Made by a program: the position numbers and the translations under genes
Shown: one piece after another, positions 1 through 19,500 of the stretch
Position numbering within the stretch: the stretch's first letter is position 1
Layout of the letters: each line of letters starts with the position of its first letter
The notes under the pieces: model-generated
Told to the model about the DNA's origin: nothing
The model's database searches: none
The model's input: the letters and a program-made list of their open reading frames with translations, nothing else
Source of the DNA: Glandiceps talaboti
Lineage: Eukaryota; Hemichordata; Enteropneusta; Spengelidae
Assembly (NCBI RefSeq): GCF_964340395.1
Contig: NC_135558.1
Coordinates: 21,156,871 to 21,220,870 of the forward strand
Direction: 5' to 3'
DNA length: 64,000 nucleotides

Positions 1-761
1 CATATCATGAAACAAATTGATGTGCATATGTATGCCATTGTATGTTGCCCCTGTACCAAGTTTGAAAAAAATCGGTCCAGGCATCTCCAAGAAACGGCTC
101 TGGATGGACGGATGGATGGACGGACGGACGCATGCACGCACGCATGAACGGAATCGGAACCCAATCCATAAGTCCCCGTCCCGGACTTCGTCCGGTGGGG
201 ACTAACTACTGCCATGCAGTGTTGATAGTGGGACTACTAGTTAAACATTTGTTGAATTAGTTTGTAGATGTAGAACTATGTTATAATTGCATACATTATT
301 CTACACAGCAGTTATGTATAACCTCTTCGGTGGTACACATTTATTGCTGCAGAATCAAAGTCTTTCAGAAATTATATACAGTGGTGTGGTAGTATCTCAA
401 ATGTCTTGTCTAGTAGAAGCCTAGAACCCATATTATTTTTCTCAAATAGTACAGGACACAGCGTCATGTTCTATATTATTTTAACAGATAAACATTGCAT
501 GCTTCCTTGAGTAGCCAGAAAGAAACAATTTATTATCCTTATGCTGTCATTAATATGCAGTCTAAATTCTCACAATTTAAAAGTAATTTTATGATAAAAT
601 ACAACATTAAGAATTAATTTTCCATTCACAAGATATATATTAGTGTATCAGTATGTCCAACATGAAATACATGTTTATTTCTGCAACCAAAACAATCTGT
701 AGTTAAAATGTAATAGTGGTGGTATCACAGACTTAATTCGATTAATCTGAAGATTACTCAC
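1..761. other. Gene A intron 4 (partial)
   Basis: Non-coding. Apart from the repeat at its left end I see no exon here; in particular the expected exon 5 block (KPYLFYF-like) is absent on the minus strand. Confidence 0.7.
20..205. repeat. Interspersed repeat end with GGAC-rich microsatellite and GC-rich stem-loop
   Basis: A (GGAC/GGAT)n tract at about 103-140 is followed by a near-perfect palindrome at about 172-204 (AGTCCCC...GGGGACT, with an internal CCGGAC...GTCCGG stem). The segment is much more GC-rich than its surroundings, and its structure suggests the terminus of a dispersed repeat. No family assigned. Confidence 0.55.
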
Positions 762-5660
<4,899 letters not shown>

Positions 5661-6367
5661 TATTTAGACTATATGAGAACAATAAACAAAGCTTACACTA
5701 GGTGAAATGTATCCGTGTGGGTATTTTGTTTGACAACCACTGTAATGATACAGGTAACCAGATACATCAGATATAGGGATGCGCTTGGTATGCCACATGA
5801 CCAGAATGACCTGATGTGATTGGTGGCTACATCGAGTATGCATACACTGGAAAAGATACACATTGGGGAGGCGATAAATCCAAATGGTACACATCGAGAT
5901 GATATCATTAGGAAAACATTCGAGTAAATGATTTACAGGTCCTTCAAGTGTACATGTATGATGTATGCATGTTGTATGTCTACCATGTAATGGGTCACTA
6001 TATAAATTATCGTTCAAACGGACAATAAGTCTGCACGCACGTGAACTACCACCTTCACTTTCCTAGTGGCGCCATGGTCTACACTACTTGGGGAAATCAG
6101 ATGTGACGTCACAGCAAGATGTATGTATCTCACTGTTATCAATAAACCCATCCAATTGAAATAGGGTTATTGCTGTTTTCTGGAATACATTTGACACTTT
6201 AATAACTACTGTCATGTTTTATTTTTATCTTCTTACAGTCTTCATACATTTTATTCTTTCTAATTTCACACGTTACAATCATCTTATCACGTTTACATAC
6301 AAAATACAGCCAAAATATAGTACCAAACTGCCCATGGCCTTGAGGGAAATGCTTACTGCACAGGAAC
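5661..6367. other. Upstream region of gene A
   Basis: DNA 5' of the gene A start codon. It must contain the promoter or an untranslated first exon, but I cannot point to a convincing TATA box or transcription start. No other coding seen. Confidence 0.4.
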
Positions 6368-6545
6368 TAGTGTGGATGCCAACGTGGTCTCTAACTAAAC
6401 AGAGTGGAGGTGTAAATCGTAACGATACCGTATAGGAACCCCTGGATAGGAACTAGACTTAGTAAGGACTATTAGTCCAGTTCCTATACGGTATTGTTAC
6501 AATTTACACCTCATGGTTTAGAGACCATGTTGGCATCCACACTAA
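6368..6545. mobile_element. Foldback MITE-like element
   Basis: Arms of about 68 bp (6370-6439 and 6478-6543) are inverted copies of each other, containing GATGCCAACGTGGTCTCTAA and ATACCGTATAGGAAC. The loop is about 40 bp. A single-arm relative lies at 32281-32350 in gene B intron 3. This is typical of a non-autonomous foldback element; superfamily unknown. Confidence 0.8.
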
Positions 6546-7035
6546 GGAACTATGTATTGCCAAAGGTCACACTTTATTTGTATCTCAGATCGGTTGGTAG
6601 TCTAACTTTGTATCTACCAGATAAATACGTTCGAATCATTATTGGTGTGACATTTCTAAATACAGATTCAAACCATATACTGGTTTATACCATTGATCTT
6701 ACAAACATGTCGAACCTATATGTTTTCAAATTATACGTTTGACAATCAGCTTCTCACCAAGATTTATATTTTCAGGTAATTTTACAAAATGCTGCAGACT
6801 GAATCCTGATACACATTGATATTATGGGTTGTGTGATAAATGAAAATGGTGCAACCATACATTTTTAGAATATTTGAACCTGGATAAAATGCAAACCAAA
6901 ACAATCACAGCGAATGAAAGTATAAGTGAGAGTTTGTCAAGTCATAATCTTTTCACAGTACATTAAAATCACTGAAATATAACCAGCATTACTTTGTAAA
7001 CCTAGCTCTCTTTAAAAATAGGACCAATCGCATTT

Positions 7036-8270
7036 TAGCACAACTGTACAGTTTATGTGGGTTTTTAAAATGTTTATCCACATGCTGATCCAGCCCTGTT
7101 GTTATCTATGTAATATACAACATCATTTTACTGTTGCTATAGACAGTATCTTAATTGCTGGGCGACTATATAACAATTTTTAGAAAGTTTATCCACTGGC
7201 CTAACCATCCCTGCTGTTATCTTTGCAATATATGCCAACATTTGACTGTAGCTATGGGTGTGGTCTTCTAGCTAGACACGTTTACATACATTGTTTGAAT
7301 ATATAATGTTAATCGTACCATAGTCTCTGTTTACAGACTGTTGCCAATCCAATACTGTTTTTCTTTGCAAAATATACTGGCATTTGGCTGTTGGTTGTAA
7401 CGGTTGTTAGGGCCAGTTGTTTCTACTTGAACAAAATCTGCAGAATAACACTTCTAAAACTAGTTCAGTCCCATCCACTCAGTAGTTTTTTGAGATATAA
7501 GTTATGACTAACCAGATTTAAACTGAATGCCTTCCATAAGGGTATAGTCTTGCAATTTCATGATTTATGCAAGAAATGTAGCTCTATATCTGTGATTTTT
7601 CAAGTCCCAATGAAAGTTAGTAGTCAAAAATGTTGTTCAAATGCTCGCCTCCTATTCTCAGCACAGAAAAGCCTGCCATCTTTGACTTCACTCAGCTTTC
7701 GTGATTCCCTACATACCCGGGATATGCACACACATTTCCATGGCAAATAATAAACGAAATTCAAAGTTTGCATCACTTAAATACCCCACCTCGAACTGCA
7801 GAACTAATCATGAACAATTAACAAAAAATCCACATCGTCACACCACTTTAGGCAACGTTTCCTGACCAGAAACAACAACTTTCTTTAGTGTGGCCACTGC
7901 GTCTAATTACCAAAATATGCCAATAAATTATTAAAACTAAAAGCTAAATCGATAATATTTTCAGAACAGATATGCTTTGGTATCGCAAATGTATGTACCA
8001 AGTTATAATGAATTTAAAGCATGCACTCTTGAGATATAGCCTAATTACCGAAAACATTAATTAGGTAAATTGCTCATTAATATTCACGGGATGTTTATCA
8101 AAACCTAATCAGTTCTTGCCATTACCCTACGGAACACGTCTACAAAATTTCGTTTGAATCGAGCCAGTCATCTTTTTAGAAAATGGTGACACACACACAC
8201 ACACACACACACACACAAGTGCTTTATCACATGACCTATAGCATGACTGAACACTTGATCAGTTGTGCTA
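7036..8270. mobile_element. Inverted-repeat element, copy 1 (TAGCACAACTG ends)
   Basis: Starts TAGCACAACTG and ends CAGTTGTGCTA, an 11-bp terminal inverted repeat. Inside are degenerate subrepeats and, near the right end, a (CA)n tract at 8189-8217 followed by a segment shared with copy 2 (CCTATAGCA..ACTGAAC). No transposase frame was found, so it is non-autonomous. Confidence 0.7.
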
Positions 8271-8295
8271 AATGAAAATACCGCCAATGGTGTTG

Positions 8296-9501
8296 TAGCA
8301 CAACTGTACAATTTTTGAAAGTGTTTATCCATATGCTAGTCCATGCTAACAATAGGTGTTCATTTGCTAAATGACTATCCAGTTGCCTATCCAACCATGT
8401 TGCTATCTTTACAATATATGCTATCATTTGGTTGTTGCTATGGGCGTGGTCATGTTGTTAGATATATTTGCATACATTTGTGTATGTTTTTTGTTCACAT
8501 GTGTATGAATTCCTGATCTTATCTTTGCAATATACATGATCATTTGTCTGTTGCTATGGGCGTGGTCTTGTTGCTAGGTACATTTGCATACATTTTTGAA
8601 TGTTTATTCATTTGTCTTTCTATTCCTGTTATCTTTGCAATATACGTGATTATTTGTCTGTTGCTATGGGTGTGGTCTTGTTGCTAGGCAAATTTACATG
8701 TAGTTTTTAAATTTGTATTCAATTGTCTATTAAACCCTGTTATCTTTGTAAAATACACTACCGTTTTGATGTTGCTATGGGCGTGGTCATGGTTGCTAAG
8801 GTATTTGCATACATTTTTTGAATGTTGACTCACTTGCCTACCAGATGATGTTGTTACTTAACCAAAATATACTGCCATTTGGGTGTTGCTAAGGGCGTGG
8901 TCATGGTTGCTAGCGCCAATTTTGTCAAAATGTTTTGAAGAAAATCTGCAGAATAACACTTTCAGAAACATCTCACCAAGTTTCAGACTCATTGACCAAG
9001 TACTTTTTGAGATATAAATTTTTGACCAAAAATGAACATTCTTACACCTAATTTGCATATCACTCATGGAATCACTGTGTGCTTAATAGTTCTTCGTCCA
9101 TACATCCCTAGATGCATTCCCATTAAATTTCAGCCCAATCTGCTCTGTAATTTTGGAATTATAAATTTTTAACCAAAAAGACACATTTTTAGCCCTAATT
9201 TGCATATTACAGATGGAATCATCATGTCATGAACAAATCTTACTTTACACCACCTTAAGGATCTCCCCAGTAGTTTTGGAGTTCAAGTTTTTTGACCAAA
9301 AATCACATTTTTTGACCCAAAACACACATCTCTGATGCGATCATTTTCATTTGAACAATTTCCCAACTAGACACCAGATATAACATGACCACCGAATATC
9401 AAGGTCCAGCGGTTTATGACTTTAAGTTGTTTACACACACACACACAGACAAATACCAGGCGATGCCTATAGCACTACTGAACCTCAGTTCAGTTGTGCT
9501 A
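8296..9501. mobile_element. Inverted-repeat element, copy 2 (TAGCACAACTG ends)
   Basis: Same 11-bp ends and same right-end layout as copy 1, with a short CA tract near 9434-9447. The interior holds about five degenerate subrepeats of roughly 100 bp, each with a core close to TTGCTATGGGCGTGGTC (for example near 8440, 8555, 8665, 8775 and 8885). It lies 25 bp from copy 1 in the same orientation. Confidence 0.7.
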
Positions 9502-12500
9502 AAAATTATTTGCTCTCTTGCTCTCTCTTGATCATTTTCCTCCCACCTTGCCTTCCTCTTTCCCTCCACCCCTTCATCTCCTGCGTTTGTCTCTCAATCT
9601 CATACCCTACCCTCCACAGGCACAAACACACACTGGCAATGCTTGACTTCAATGATGCCGCCATCACCCATGCTCTTTATAGTATAAAAGTATAATGTCT
9701 CTTCCCTGTTAGTTGTGCAAAACTTGAAAGTGGACACAGTTTTCACCAACTATCACATATTGATCCAAAATATGGAGTGTATGAAGCATTTGTATTTGTC
9801 AATGAATGTGATCAAAAACAAAACAAAACAGTGCAAATCAAGTATTGTTAAAGAATGAAATTTTATTTACATGTATCAATGTGAGAGGCCTCATCATAGT
9901 ATATACAAACATTTCACAACTCTGGCATAAGTCTGCCTCTCATAACTACAAAGTCATATTTTTTGTCAAAAATACAATCCAATATACAATACCATGTAAT
10001 ACATTACATTTCAATAAGAATTCAACCTCTGAAAATACTTGTTATATCAATCAAAAAATGCCAATGGAACAATATTTGCATTTTGAAAACTATGTCACAA
10101 GTTTCACAAAATTATTTGGAATAATTTTACTTTGATGAATTCAAATTCTTTTTTTGATTAATGTACCCTTCTAAAAAAGTAGGGTTGTTATACTGGCTAT
10201 GACAATCATGGGTGGATAGCTTTATCAAAACTGAAAACACCAATTTCATGAAAGCATTGTACTCGTTGCAAAATCTGAACTCATATCTTTTTCTATGAAT
10301 AATCATGACATTCAAAGTATACAAAGTTGATAAAAAACTTGTGTATCAACCACATTACACCCAAATCAACAAACTAAATTATCTAAATTTTAAAGGTGTC
10401 ATAACATTTGTCTTTTTTAATTGTACATCAAATCCAAACTTGTTATGGTCATTTCACTGTAACATAGTGTTATATTACAAAATATGATTCTCAATTCAAA
10501 ATGGTGAACATTTCATAGTTGTTTAGTACATTTCATTTTTATTAACGATACATGTACTTATGTAAGTACAGGAAATTAATTATCATGTTTCGTGTCTCTG
10601 TCATTCTTGTATTAAAGTTAAAATTCACATTTAGTTTTATCATTACTGCATTTCGACACACACAAAAATCATACAACAACAAAATTACTTAAAAGTTATA
10701 GAAGCTCTTATCTATATTGCCACTAGAATACTAGTGAAGCACTTAAAAATGTGATTCTTTCCTCCAGAGAATTATTCAAGAACTAAACTAACAGGGAAGG
10801 GATGAGCTCACACCAATTATTCAACACAAGTTTCTTAATCTACAGGAAATTGCCATGGTTACTGAAGTGTGGCTTGATTTGGGTGATTCATCAAACGATA
10901 TTAAGTCAAAAATTAATTTGATTTCATAAAATAATGCTGATTCAATTTGGAAGGATGAAAATACATCATTTCCATTTACAAACTCTTCAGTTGAGTAAAA
11001 GTAGATTAACTAACTTGCAAGGTTACTTTCTGTATAAATACTAATATTGAAACTCGAAAAGCTAAGTACACAATAAAGACATAGAACAGGGGTTCAGAAT
11101 ACAATGTTATAACACCACTATATGAAAAATATTATAACTTGTTATTTTCTAGAAAACAATATGTAAAAGTGAGAAAGACTGAAAGATGTTGTTTGGTGTG
11201 CTCTGCTAATCTCTCACAAACAAATCTTTTAATCTAAAAATCTCTCTATTTCACTTTGCAGCCTCTTCATATCCCTATTCAAGTATTTCTATACTCCTAG
11301 ACACTGGTTGTGAGAAATCCATGGATTTTATGAAAATAATTCATTTCATATATTAATTGAGTTGTTAAGGCTTTGTGAATGTCTTCTTAAAGTATTTGAT
11401 TTACTTGGTTAGTTTAGCAGCTAAAGAGAATTATCACAAAAATCCACTATTTTAGAATGAGTGGAAAAAATCAAACAGTGAACATTCTCTTAATTCTAAT
11501 GCAATTTTTGATGATAAATATTGGTGTATTAATCATTTCTTAATGTGTTAACAGAAATATTGGCACTTAATTTACTTGAAAAATGAACAATTTTTGCAAT
11601 CTTTTGGAATTGTAAAATTACATGTGACTAGAACATTGCCAATTATGCATTAAAAAGAACATATGTGTGTATCATGAGTTATATTAAACTGACCAAGCAT
11701 TTTATCTAAGGAGTGTTAAGTAAATAAAACCTATCTGAGTTTCCCAAGTCACATTAACAGCTGTCTATTAAAACAGTCTGGTAAAATAAAATGGGAGACT
11801 GCCTGATTTTAACACCCGATTCATCCCTCTCTTCTACCAAACCTCATCAAAATACAATTAACATGATGTTGTCAATGGCCTGATATCAGTAAATTATTCT
11901 AAACACCAAATGACAACCTTGTATTCAAGTTTTAACCAAAAAATATGTATCAGCAGTAATAAAATGAGTACAAAACAGCTTGAATCTTTGACAAGTTTCA
12001 AACCTCAGCAGGCTTTTGAAGTTATGTATTATACCTTTTAATGAGACCCTAGAATCCAGCATGACTTACTTATTTCATCTCTTTGGACTCTACATTTGTA
12101 ATTTCTATCTATCAATCACACAATTGTACGTAGACTGATCTGTATACTGAGGAGTGAATGTCTGTTCAGGGATCCATGGCTGAATCAAGTATTCTTTGAC
12201 ATACAGTTATGAAGTTGTATGTAATCAGACAACATGTCTATTAAATATCATTCATAAAGATTCATTTATAGCACACAAAATATTTTTTGATTATGAAAAT
12301 GAAGTTTAAAAATACCAAATTTCAAACTTAATACAAAGTATTCCAAGACTGTTTCTTCAGATGAACAAGACTACCAACACAACTGTCCCATAAAATTTAT
12401 ACAAAATCTAAAATACAGTTATTACACAATACATAATAATTAAAAGGTGTGGATCTTTTCCTGATTCACCCCTAAAGCAATGGAATAGAATAATCCAAAT

Positions 12501-13407
12501 TGAGTAAATGTATGGACTACACAAAATACTGTTGATAACTGGGGTAGAAAGGGTAGATTTTGATGAATTTGTGGATAAAAAAATGTCATACTATTAAGTA
12601 CAATTGTACATCAAATACTTATCAATACTGTTCATTATTTCCAATGGAGTCATGTACCTGACCAGCATCATAAAATATTGTTGACTATTAAAGTAAGGCA
12701 TCATGTATTGTGTAATTTTCCTGATAAATTATTGATCTATGTATAATCATGTGTCATGGAATTATTAACAAGTCTATAATGACATTACAATGAGATATGT
12801 GGTGCACGTTTTTCCTGTGTCCACACAATGGAAGAGAATAGAGATGACCAGGGAATATTTTCGTAAAAATTTCCTTCTTCCGTTTCAACATCTGCATAGT
12901 ACAAAATTATGTATTCGTTTCATCTGGACGGAAGGAGAATCAAAAAGATGTTGAAGACTAACATAGTTTATGATAATACTTGTAATCACACATTGTTCTG
13001 TTAAGTAAAATATTCTGTAAATATCATCAACAATATGTTATTTCTTTCTACAATTGGAAAATTTATGCTACCATCTTTCATTACTAAAACTACATTATAG
13101 TACAGAGCATGTCACAATGAAAGAATTCCATCATGGAAACCTGGTGGGAAGTTTGGGAAGACGGGGGGAGTTCAGGAAAAGCTGAGGACATGGTGGGAGG
13201 GTTGGAAAATGTTCATGGATTGGTGGAAAATTGGAAAAGGTTTTACAAAAATGATGGAGAGAATGAATGAATGAATGAATGAATAAATGAATGGATGAAT
13301 GTGTTTTTGTGACCTCTCTATAGCTACCATGTAAATGACATACTAAGTACGCTATCAGCAAAGCTGGGTCTGGATAACAGTTGCTTTGGTACTTGTACTT
13401 TTGTTCA
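9502..13407 (-). other. Intergenic DNA and probable gene B 3' UTR
   Basis: No coding exon found on either strand. AATAAA signals on the minus strand occur near 10536-10541 and 9862-9867, so the gene B 3' UTR could be about 3 kb long. This is inferred from the AT-rich, low-repeat character only. A short (GAAT)n tract lies at about 13258-13300. Confidence 0.4.
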
Positions 13408-13532
13408 CTACAGTTTCTCTTCTTTCTCATCTGAAGGTTTAGGTTTGTTCTTTTTGCCTGCTATACTCATCAGACTTTTGTTCATATAGTATGGTTTCTC
13501 AGCTGAGCCGTCATGTCGTTCCAAGTCTTCCA
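13408..13532 (-). CDS. Gene B coding exon 20 (stop)
   Basis: 125 nt, residues 689-729 and TAG at 13410-13408. Encodes [20 protein letters not shown], then a lysine-rich cytoplasmic tail ending DEKEEKL. The first 19 residues are identical in gene C; the tails then diverge. Confidence 0.95.
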
Positions 13533-16500
13533 CTGCAACAAAAGAAAGTAATATTTAACATATGTCACATGCTTTCAAGTGGGAAAAAGATTCAATCTCG
13601 GTCTCTTTAATTGTAATTTCAGGGTAACATTTCAATGAAACAATTGGCATCTAGTAGAAAGTATTTATTAGACACTTATAGGTATATGTCATGGACAAAA
13701 TGTCTACATCATTTTCACAAGAAATGTGTCCTTGAGAGTTACACATGTATTTTCATAAACATAATGTCGACATAAATTTCATACAATAGTCTCTAGAAAG
13801 AAATTACTCAAGAATTTCATGTGATACCATCATGTCATATATATTTATGTTCATTTCAATTGTAAACTCCAAAGTTATATTCACTTTGTATGAATATTCT
13901 GAGAGGTCAACAGTCTCTGAAGGTGATAATATACGGTACTAGCCAATATTGTACATACTGTACGTACATTTTCATCGAGTTAGACATCCATTAACATTTA
14001 AGTAAGTCTTTTAACACAAATTTGAAAACAGAAAACTCATATTAACTTCTATGGTAACGAGAGTTTGTGGACAACAGGGTAATCATTGGTGGTATTTGAT
14101 ACTTTCTGGGGTAATGCAACCAAATTTACCAACCAACTTTCTGTTATTGTTTTTTTTTAGGCACTCTGAAAAACAGATCAATTTTCATGATGATTTTAAA
14201 TTTGATTACTGGCAAACCAGTACCAGCACCTCCTTGCACTTAATTCATTATCAATCACAATTATATTTTCTCTTTAGGGTAAAACTGCTGAGTGGCTATA
14301 AGCTGTTGCTAAATACTTACAGAAACAAAGGAAGAGAGTGTCTATTGCCATGTCATAAACACCAAAGAATATGGATGCAATCAGGTACGTCAAGAGGCAA
14401 ATGACCTGGTGAACAAAAAATAGAAAATAACTATAAAAATGAAGAAAACATGGAAATGTATGTTGTTTGAATAAAAACTCTATTTATGGACATGGGTCCT
14501 TAAAGAATAATACTGTTGCTGAGCATAGCACAGAGAAACCAGACTCATAATATTGTAGATATGCTACCTCTGTTGTTACATTACATGTACATGTATGAGT
14601 TGTATGCACACAAATAAGATCAAGACATTTCTTTTCATTTCAAAAACAGTATGTTAATTTCTACAGGTATTTTAGCATTATAACCAGTGTAAATCATATG
14701 ATCTACCAAGCTGATGAACATCAAGAGAACTGGCAGCCATATTTGGTAATCATAGCAGTGAAAGTTGTACGCTATCACTGTCAGACACACAACACATACA
14801 TTAATATGTCTAAACTTACCACCATTGGAACCCAGAAATAGTTGAGGGTTGGAATACCACCAAGATATTGTGCCAAGTAGCGATCATACCAAGAGATTTG
14901 ACCAGTAAAGAAATAGTAGCAGCAAATAGCAATAGCTGTGGTGACCATCAATTTACCAAGGAACAGTACAAATTCTGTGATTTTATTCAGTACTACCACT
15001 CTGGAATATAAAGTAACATGTATCCATTAGTACAATTTATGCATTGTCGTTACTTTGGTTTCACCATAGATGACACCATTTACTCTCAACAAGTAAACAA
15101 ACATATTCAAAATACAAGTTCGGTTTTCCCACAATGCAATTTTAGGTGTCAAAATTTGTCTTTGCCACTGCTGAGAGAAAAGTATTTCACCAAAGGCTGT
15201 ACATGTTGGGCTATTTCACAATCAACATCAATTTTCTTCATACAGAATTTTATATTTGCATCTGGAATGACAGTACTACATCAAAATCATTTATAAAAAA
15301 AATTTAAACTATGTATTATTTAGAATTCAATCATTGAATAATTACTATTTAACTATTTAACAAGCACAACGATATTTAACAATGATAAAACACATTAGAC
15401 ACCGTTAGTAATTTGTATACATTATACATCTACCACTGCTCAGTGTTACTGTCATCTGATAAGTATAGGTACAGATTTTGGATTTCAATTACATACTCAA
15501 GATTGAATTACATTGTTTTTTGGAATTATTATTGTAAGTTTTGTTTCTTTTACTATGAAATTAAGTTTCCATACATTTATATGCCCTTTAAATATATTCT
15601 AGATCAGATCAGTAAAAACAAATCAAAATTAATTTCTGTTTTTCTAGACTTACCTCACAATATTTCTCATCAGGAGGAAAAAGGCATTCTTTGCAGATGT
15701 ACAGAAATTTTTACCATACACGGCAACCTGAAAAACATTGTATAAATATTATGTTAAACATTTAAAATGTTAGAATCTAATATCGTCATTTCCAGAAACC
15801 AAATGATTTTTTTCGGGCAATATGACATCATGGTGACAGAGCTATATGAAACTATATCCTTAATTAAACATGAAAAGATAGAACTAATGTTGTGAAGTTA
15901 AATTACTGTTTACAAGATTTTATCTAAACACTGGCCAACAACTATATTGTCAGCTACTGTCCTACCCATAGTCATCTAATTTTTGAATATTTACTCAATG
16001 TTAATAAAATTAATATTTATTTAACTAGAAGAAAGATATTTTGTCAAAGAGGGTAATGATTAAGTGTGTACATAAAGATAGACCCTACAAGATGTAACCT
16101 GCTATCAGACTATCCTAAAACATAAACTAGCTAGCTCCCCCATATCTACATTTCAAGAGTGCTTCACTACTGCTCAACAGTTGGTTGAACCCCTACTCCA
16201 AAACGTAGTTCAATAACTGCTGTTATTGAAAATAAATTCATTAAAAATCTATCACTGGATTTGTAGCCATATGCTTGAATAGATTATGGTAACCATAAGA
16301 TAAATGGTGCCATGATTCCAGTTTACAATACAAGTAGCTATAGCAGTGTTTTTGATAATGACGGTAAGCAGGTAAAATCTACCGGGGTTCCCCTGTAACT
16401 TTACCAACATTCCATCCAAAACAAAATTATGGTAGATTGTATGGAAAACTATCATATGCTATTTTACCCCTTTCTCCCTTTGTGTTCCTCAACCTTAGCA

Positions 16501-19500
16501 AAAACATTGCCTATAGTTAGTTCTAAAAGAAAGTTAAAGTTTAAATTAACACATACCAGAATGTAGGCATTCTTGTTGATAAATTTCATAAATTTCTCTA
16601 AGCACCAGAAACAACATTTCAAGCATTTCAAGAAGAACTTAGCAACTCGGTTCTCAGAGCCTGTCAATAAATAAATAGAAAATAACAACATTATGGATAA
16701 TGATAATTCTAAAGATCAGTTTTGGTAAATCTATTTCATTGGTTTTTGTTTTTTTAAAGAGATGATAAATGATGTAATTCTACTAGAAGTTGGGGGATGG
16801 GTCTGAAGATATTACATAAATATGTGCTCAGTTTAGAGTATCTAAATCATACCACATATACCATACACACGCCAACTTATTGTCTTTCAACAGAAAATAT
16901 GGATAATCTACCCGGCTCATTCTAGTATGTCATGGCAACCAATGTTTATATCACTGGTTCTCCAGTGCTTGAAATATGAGCCAAACATTCCAAGTCATCA
17001 TTATTTTTCCTAATTGTTCATACTATTTCTTGGGAGGTATCATCATATTATTCCCCAAATTGTTCTTCATTAAGCCATTAAATATGTGTGACCTACAGGC
17101 TTGTCACTACTTATCTAGTGACTTGCAATGACAAGGCCTCTTAGGTCACTAATACTTTCCTTGGCTGAATGAACAAAACATTTGGGAATACTGTCTAATT
17201 TATCTCTTTCAATCAACACCAAATATTACCATGGTAATTTCAATCATAAAGAATAACTCAGCCATATGTGTATTCTAATTGTCTCTCGTTTTCAAACAAG
17301 CATGCAGTTGTTTCTGACATTAATTTCTTTAGAGTCGCAATAAACAGCCAATTTGTAATAGACATACTGTGTGTACTGTGTGTATTAACTGATTTACCTT
17401 TCAGTTTATGGTCCAGGTAGTCTAACATGACTCGAATGAGCTGAATGATGGCGATAATCAGAGAACCAAATGCTAGGGTGCCCAAGTGATACCTGTCAAT
17501 GTAGAAAAGAGTAAAATGTTACAACTTGTTGTCTATGATGCCAAGAGATTACAATCTATAGTAGACACTTTTACAACTTATAGCTCCAGTGTGATATGTA
17601 GAAAACTAAAATATCCCAACAAGTGCTCTCTGTTGCAATTGCCTGGAGATTCCCTTGTATTAAGATACATGTAATTGTCAAGGGTGTTTAGTATTAGACA
17701 ATTTTACAACATGTAGCTTCATGGATATGTATGAAATGACTAATGCAGACTATGTCCTTTTTCTCTTAATTTTTACAAACTTTACCAGTGATTGGTTATT
17801 GCTGATTTTGTATAGCTGATCCCCCACTTTTTTGATCTGACCACCTACTCAAAAACGTAGAGAAAACTTGCATACAAGACATATTAATTCCCATTGCAAT
17901 GTTCCCACCTATGAGAGGAGACTTGAGATTCAATCAATAACAATAACTTGAAATTGAATACTAATCATTCCATCGCGTCATCACCATTATCTTTTACCCT
18001 ACAATGTTACTCACCTTAGAGCCCTCCAGAGTGAGGCAGTGACTGGGAACACTGGTATGTCTTTGGGTTTAGTAAATGCCCAGTAGTAGGATGCAAATGC
18101 ACCGGCTAAGACAATCTGATCTAGAGCTATTATGAAGTTCATAATCCAGAACAAGCCAAGCAGAGAGTAAATCTGCATACGGAATAAGTTAGGATCTCCA
18201 GCATATTCTGTGAAGATACACTTGGCTCCGGTATTATTACCGTCAAAGGTCTGGAAGATATGATAAGGGATATGAAATCAGCATTTGGTCAACATTTAAA
18301 TCAATCAATCAATCAATCAATCAATCAACAAACCAATCATATCAACCAATTTATCAAAATATTTTCTCAAAAGTCTGTGTAAATGTGAGAACCAACTACC
18401 TTACAGTATACAGTAAAACTTCCATTAATACATGGTTATGGCAACCAATGTCAAGTAATCCGCAATGCATCACTCTAAGTTTACCAAAAAGGAAAACTAC
18501 AGCCAGTACAATTGTATCATTTTATCTGTTATCCACTTTTAAGGAGAATATACTACATAATGAAAATTGCTATAAAGTCTACAGCATTAATATTACACCT
18601 GCCAAACTTTAGTGGTGTGTATGTTGTTTTATATTGCTTTAACTAGTCTGTTTCTCTGTACTTTCCAAACTATAGCTGTACATACCACAACATCACATGA
18701 CGTTCCATTGGCCAATGCGTAATCTGATGGTGCATCAGCAATCTGATAGGATGCCTCACCAGATGTTGCTAGGTACACAGCCATTACTATCCATATAGCA
18801 AACAATGCTACTTCTAAAACAAATGGTATGACTGGCCACAACAGTGTAAACATCATAGATGATACCGCTCTGGAAATAGAAAATGATACAAAGTCAAGTA
18901 TAAAAAAAATCATTCTATTAGTATTCAACTAAAATTTCAATAGCTTCACAGTATAACATCAATCATTAATATGAGCAGAATGAAATCAGTAAATCAAAAT
19001 TAAAAGGAGTCAATTACAGTACAGGCCAAACGGATTATGTCGAGTGCTGGTTGGAGACAGATTGCCAGGTATTATATAGTTCTCTTTCAGACTGGTACAT
19101 ACACCTCTATAGCAACTATTGTATGGTCTTAAACCTCAATGTTTGAATCACTTGGTCTTGGATTACTACATCATATCAGTGGATAGGATAATAGGATCAT
19201 TATTTTGTTCAGGGCCAATGATTTTAATAGCTTTGTCAGACGGAAGTTATCGGATATCCATATTTTAATCCTAATCCACACAGTCATACATTTTAATCGT
19301 AACCTGACATCAACCTTTAACTAGATATTGAATAAATACCTACTTAAAAATTATTCGTAGTACAAGAATCTGGTTATGGTACCATATTCAATTTGAACAA
19401 ACATCCCAATTATCTAAATATCTACATGATGCAATTATAGCTAAAATCCTGATAACTGGCATGTACATGTAATAATATTTTACAACACAATTATGTTGCT

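Noticed and set aside
14051-14404. 117-codon plus-strand frame
   Set aside because: Antisense shadow of gene B exon 19 and adjoining intron.
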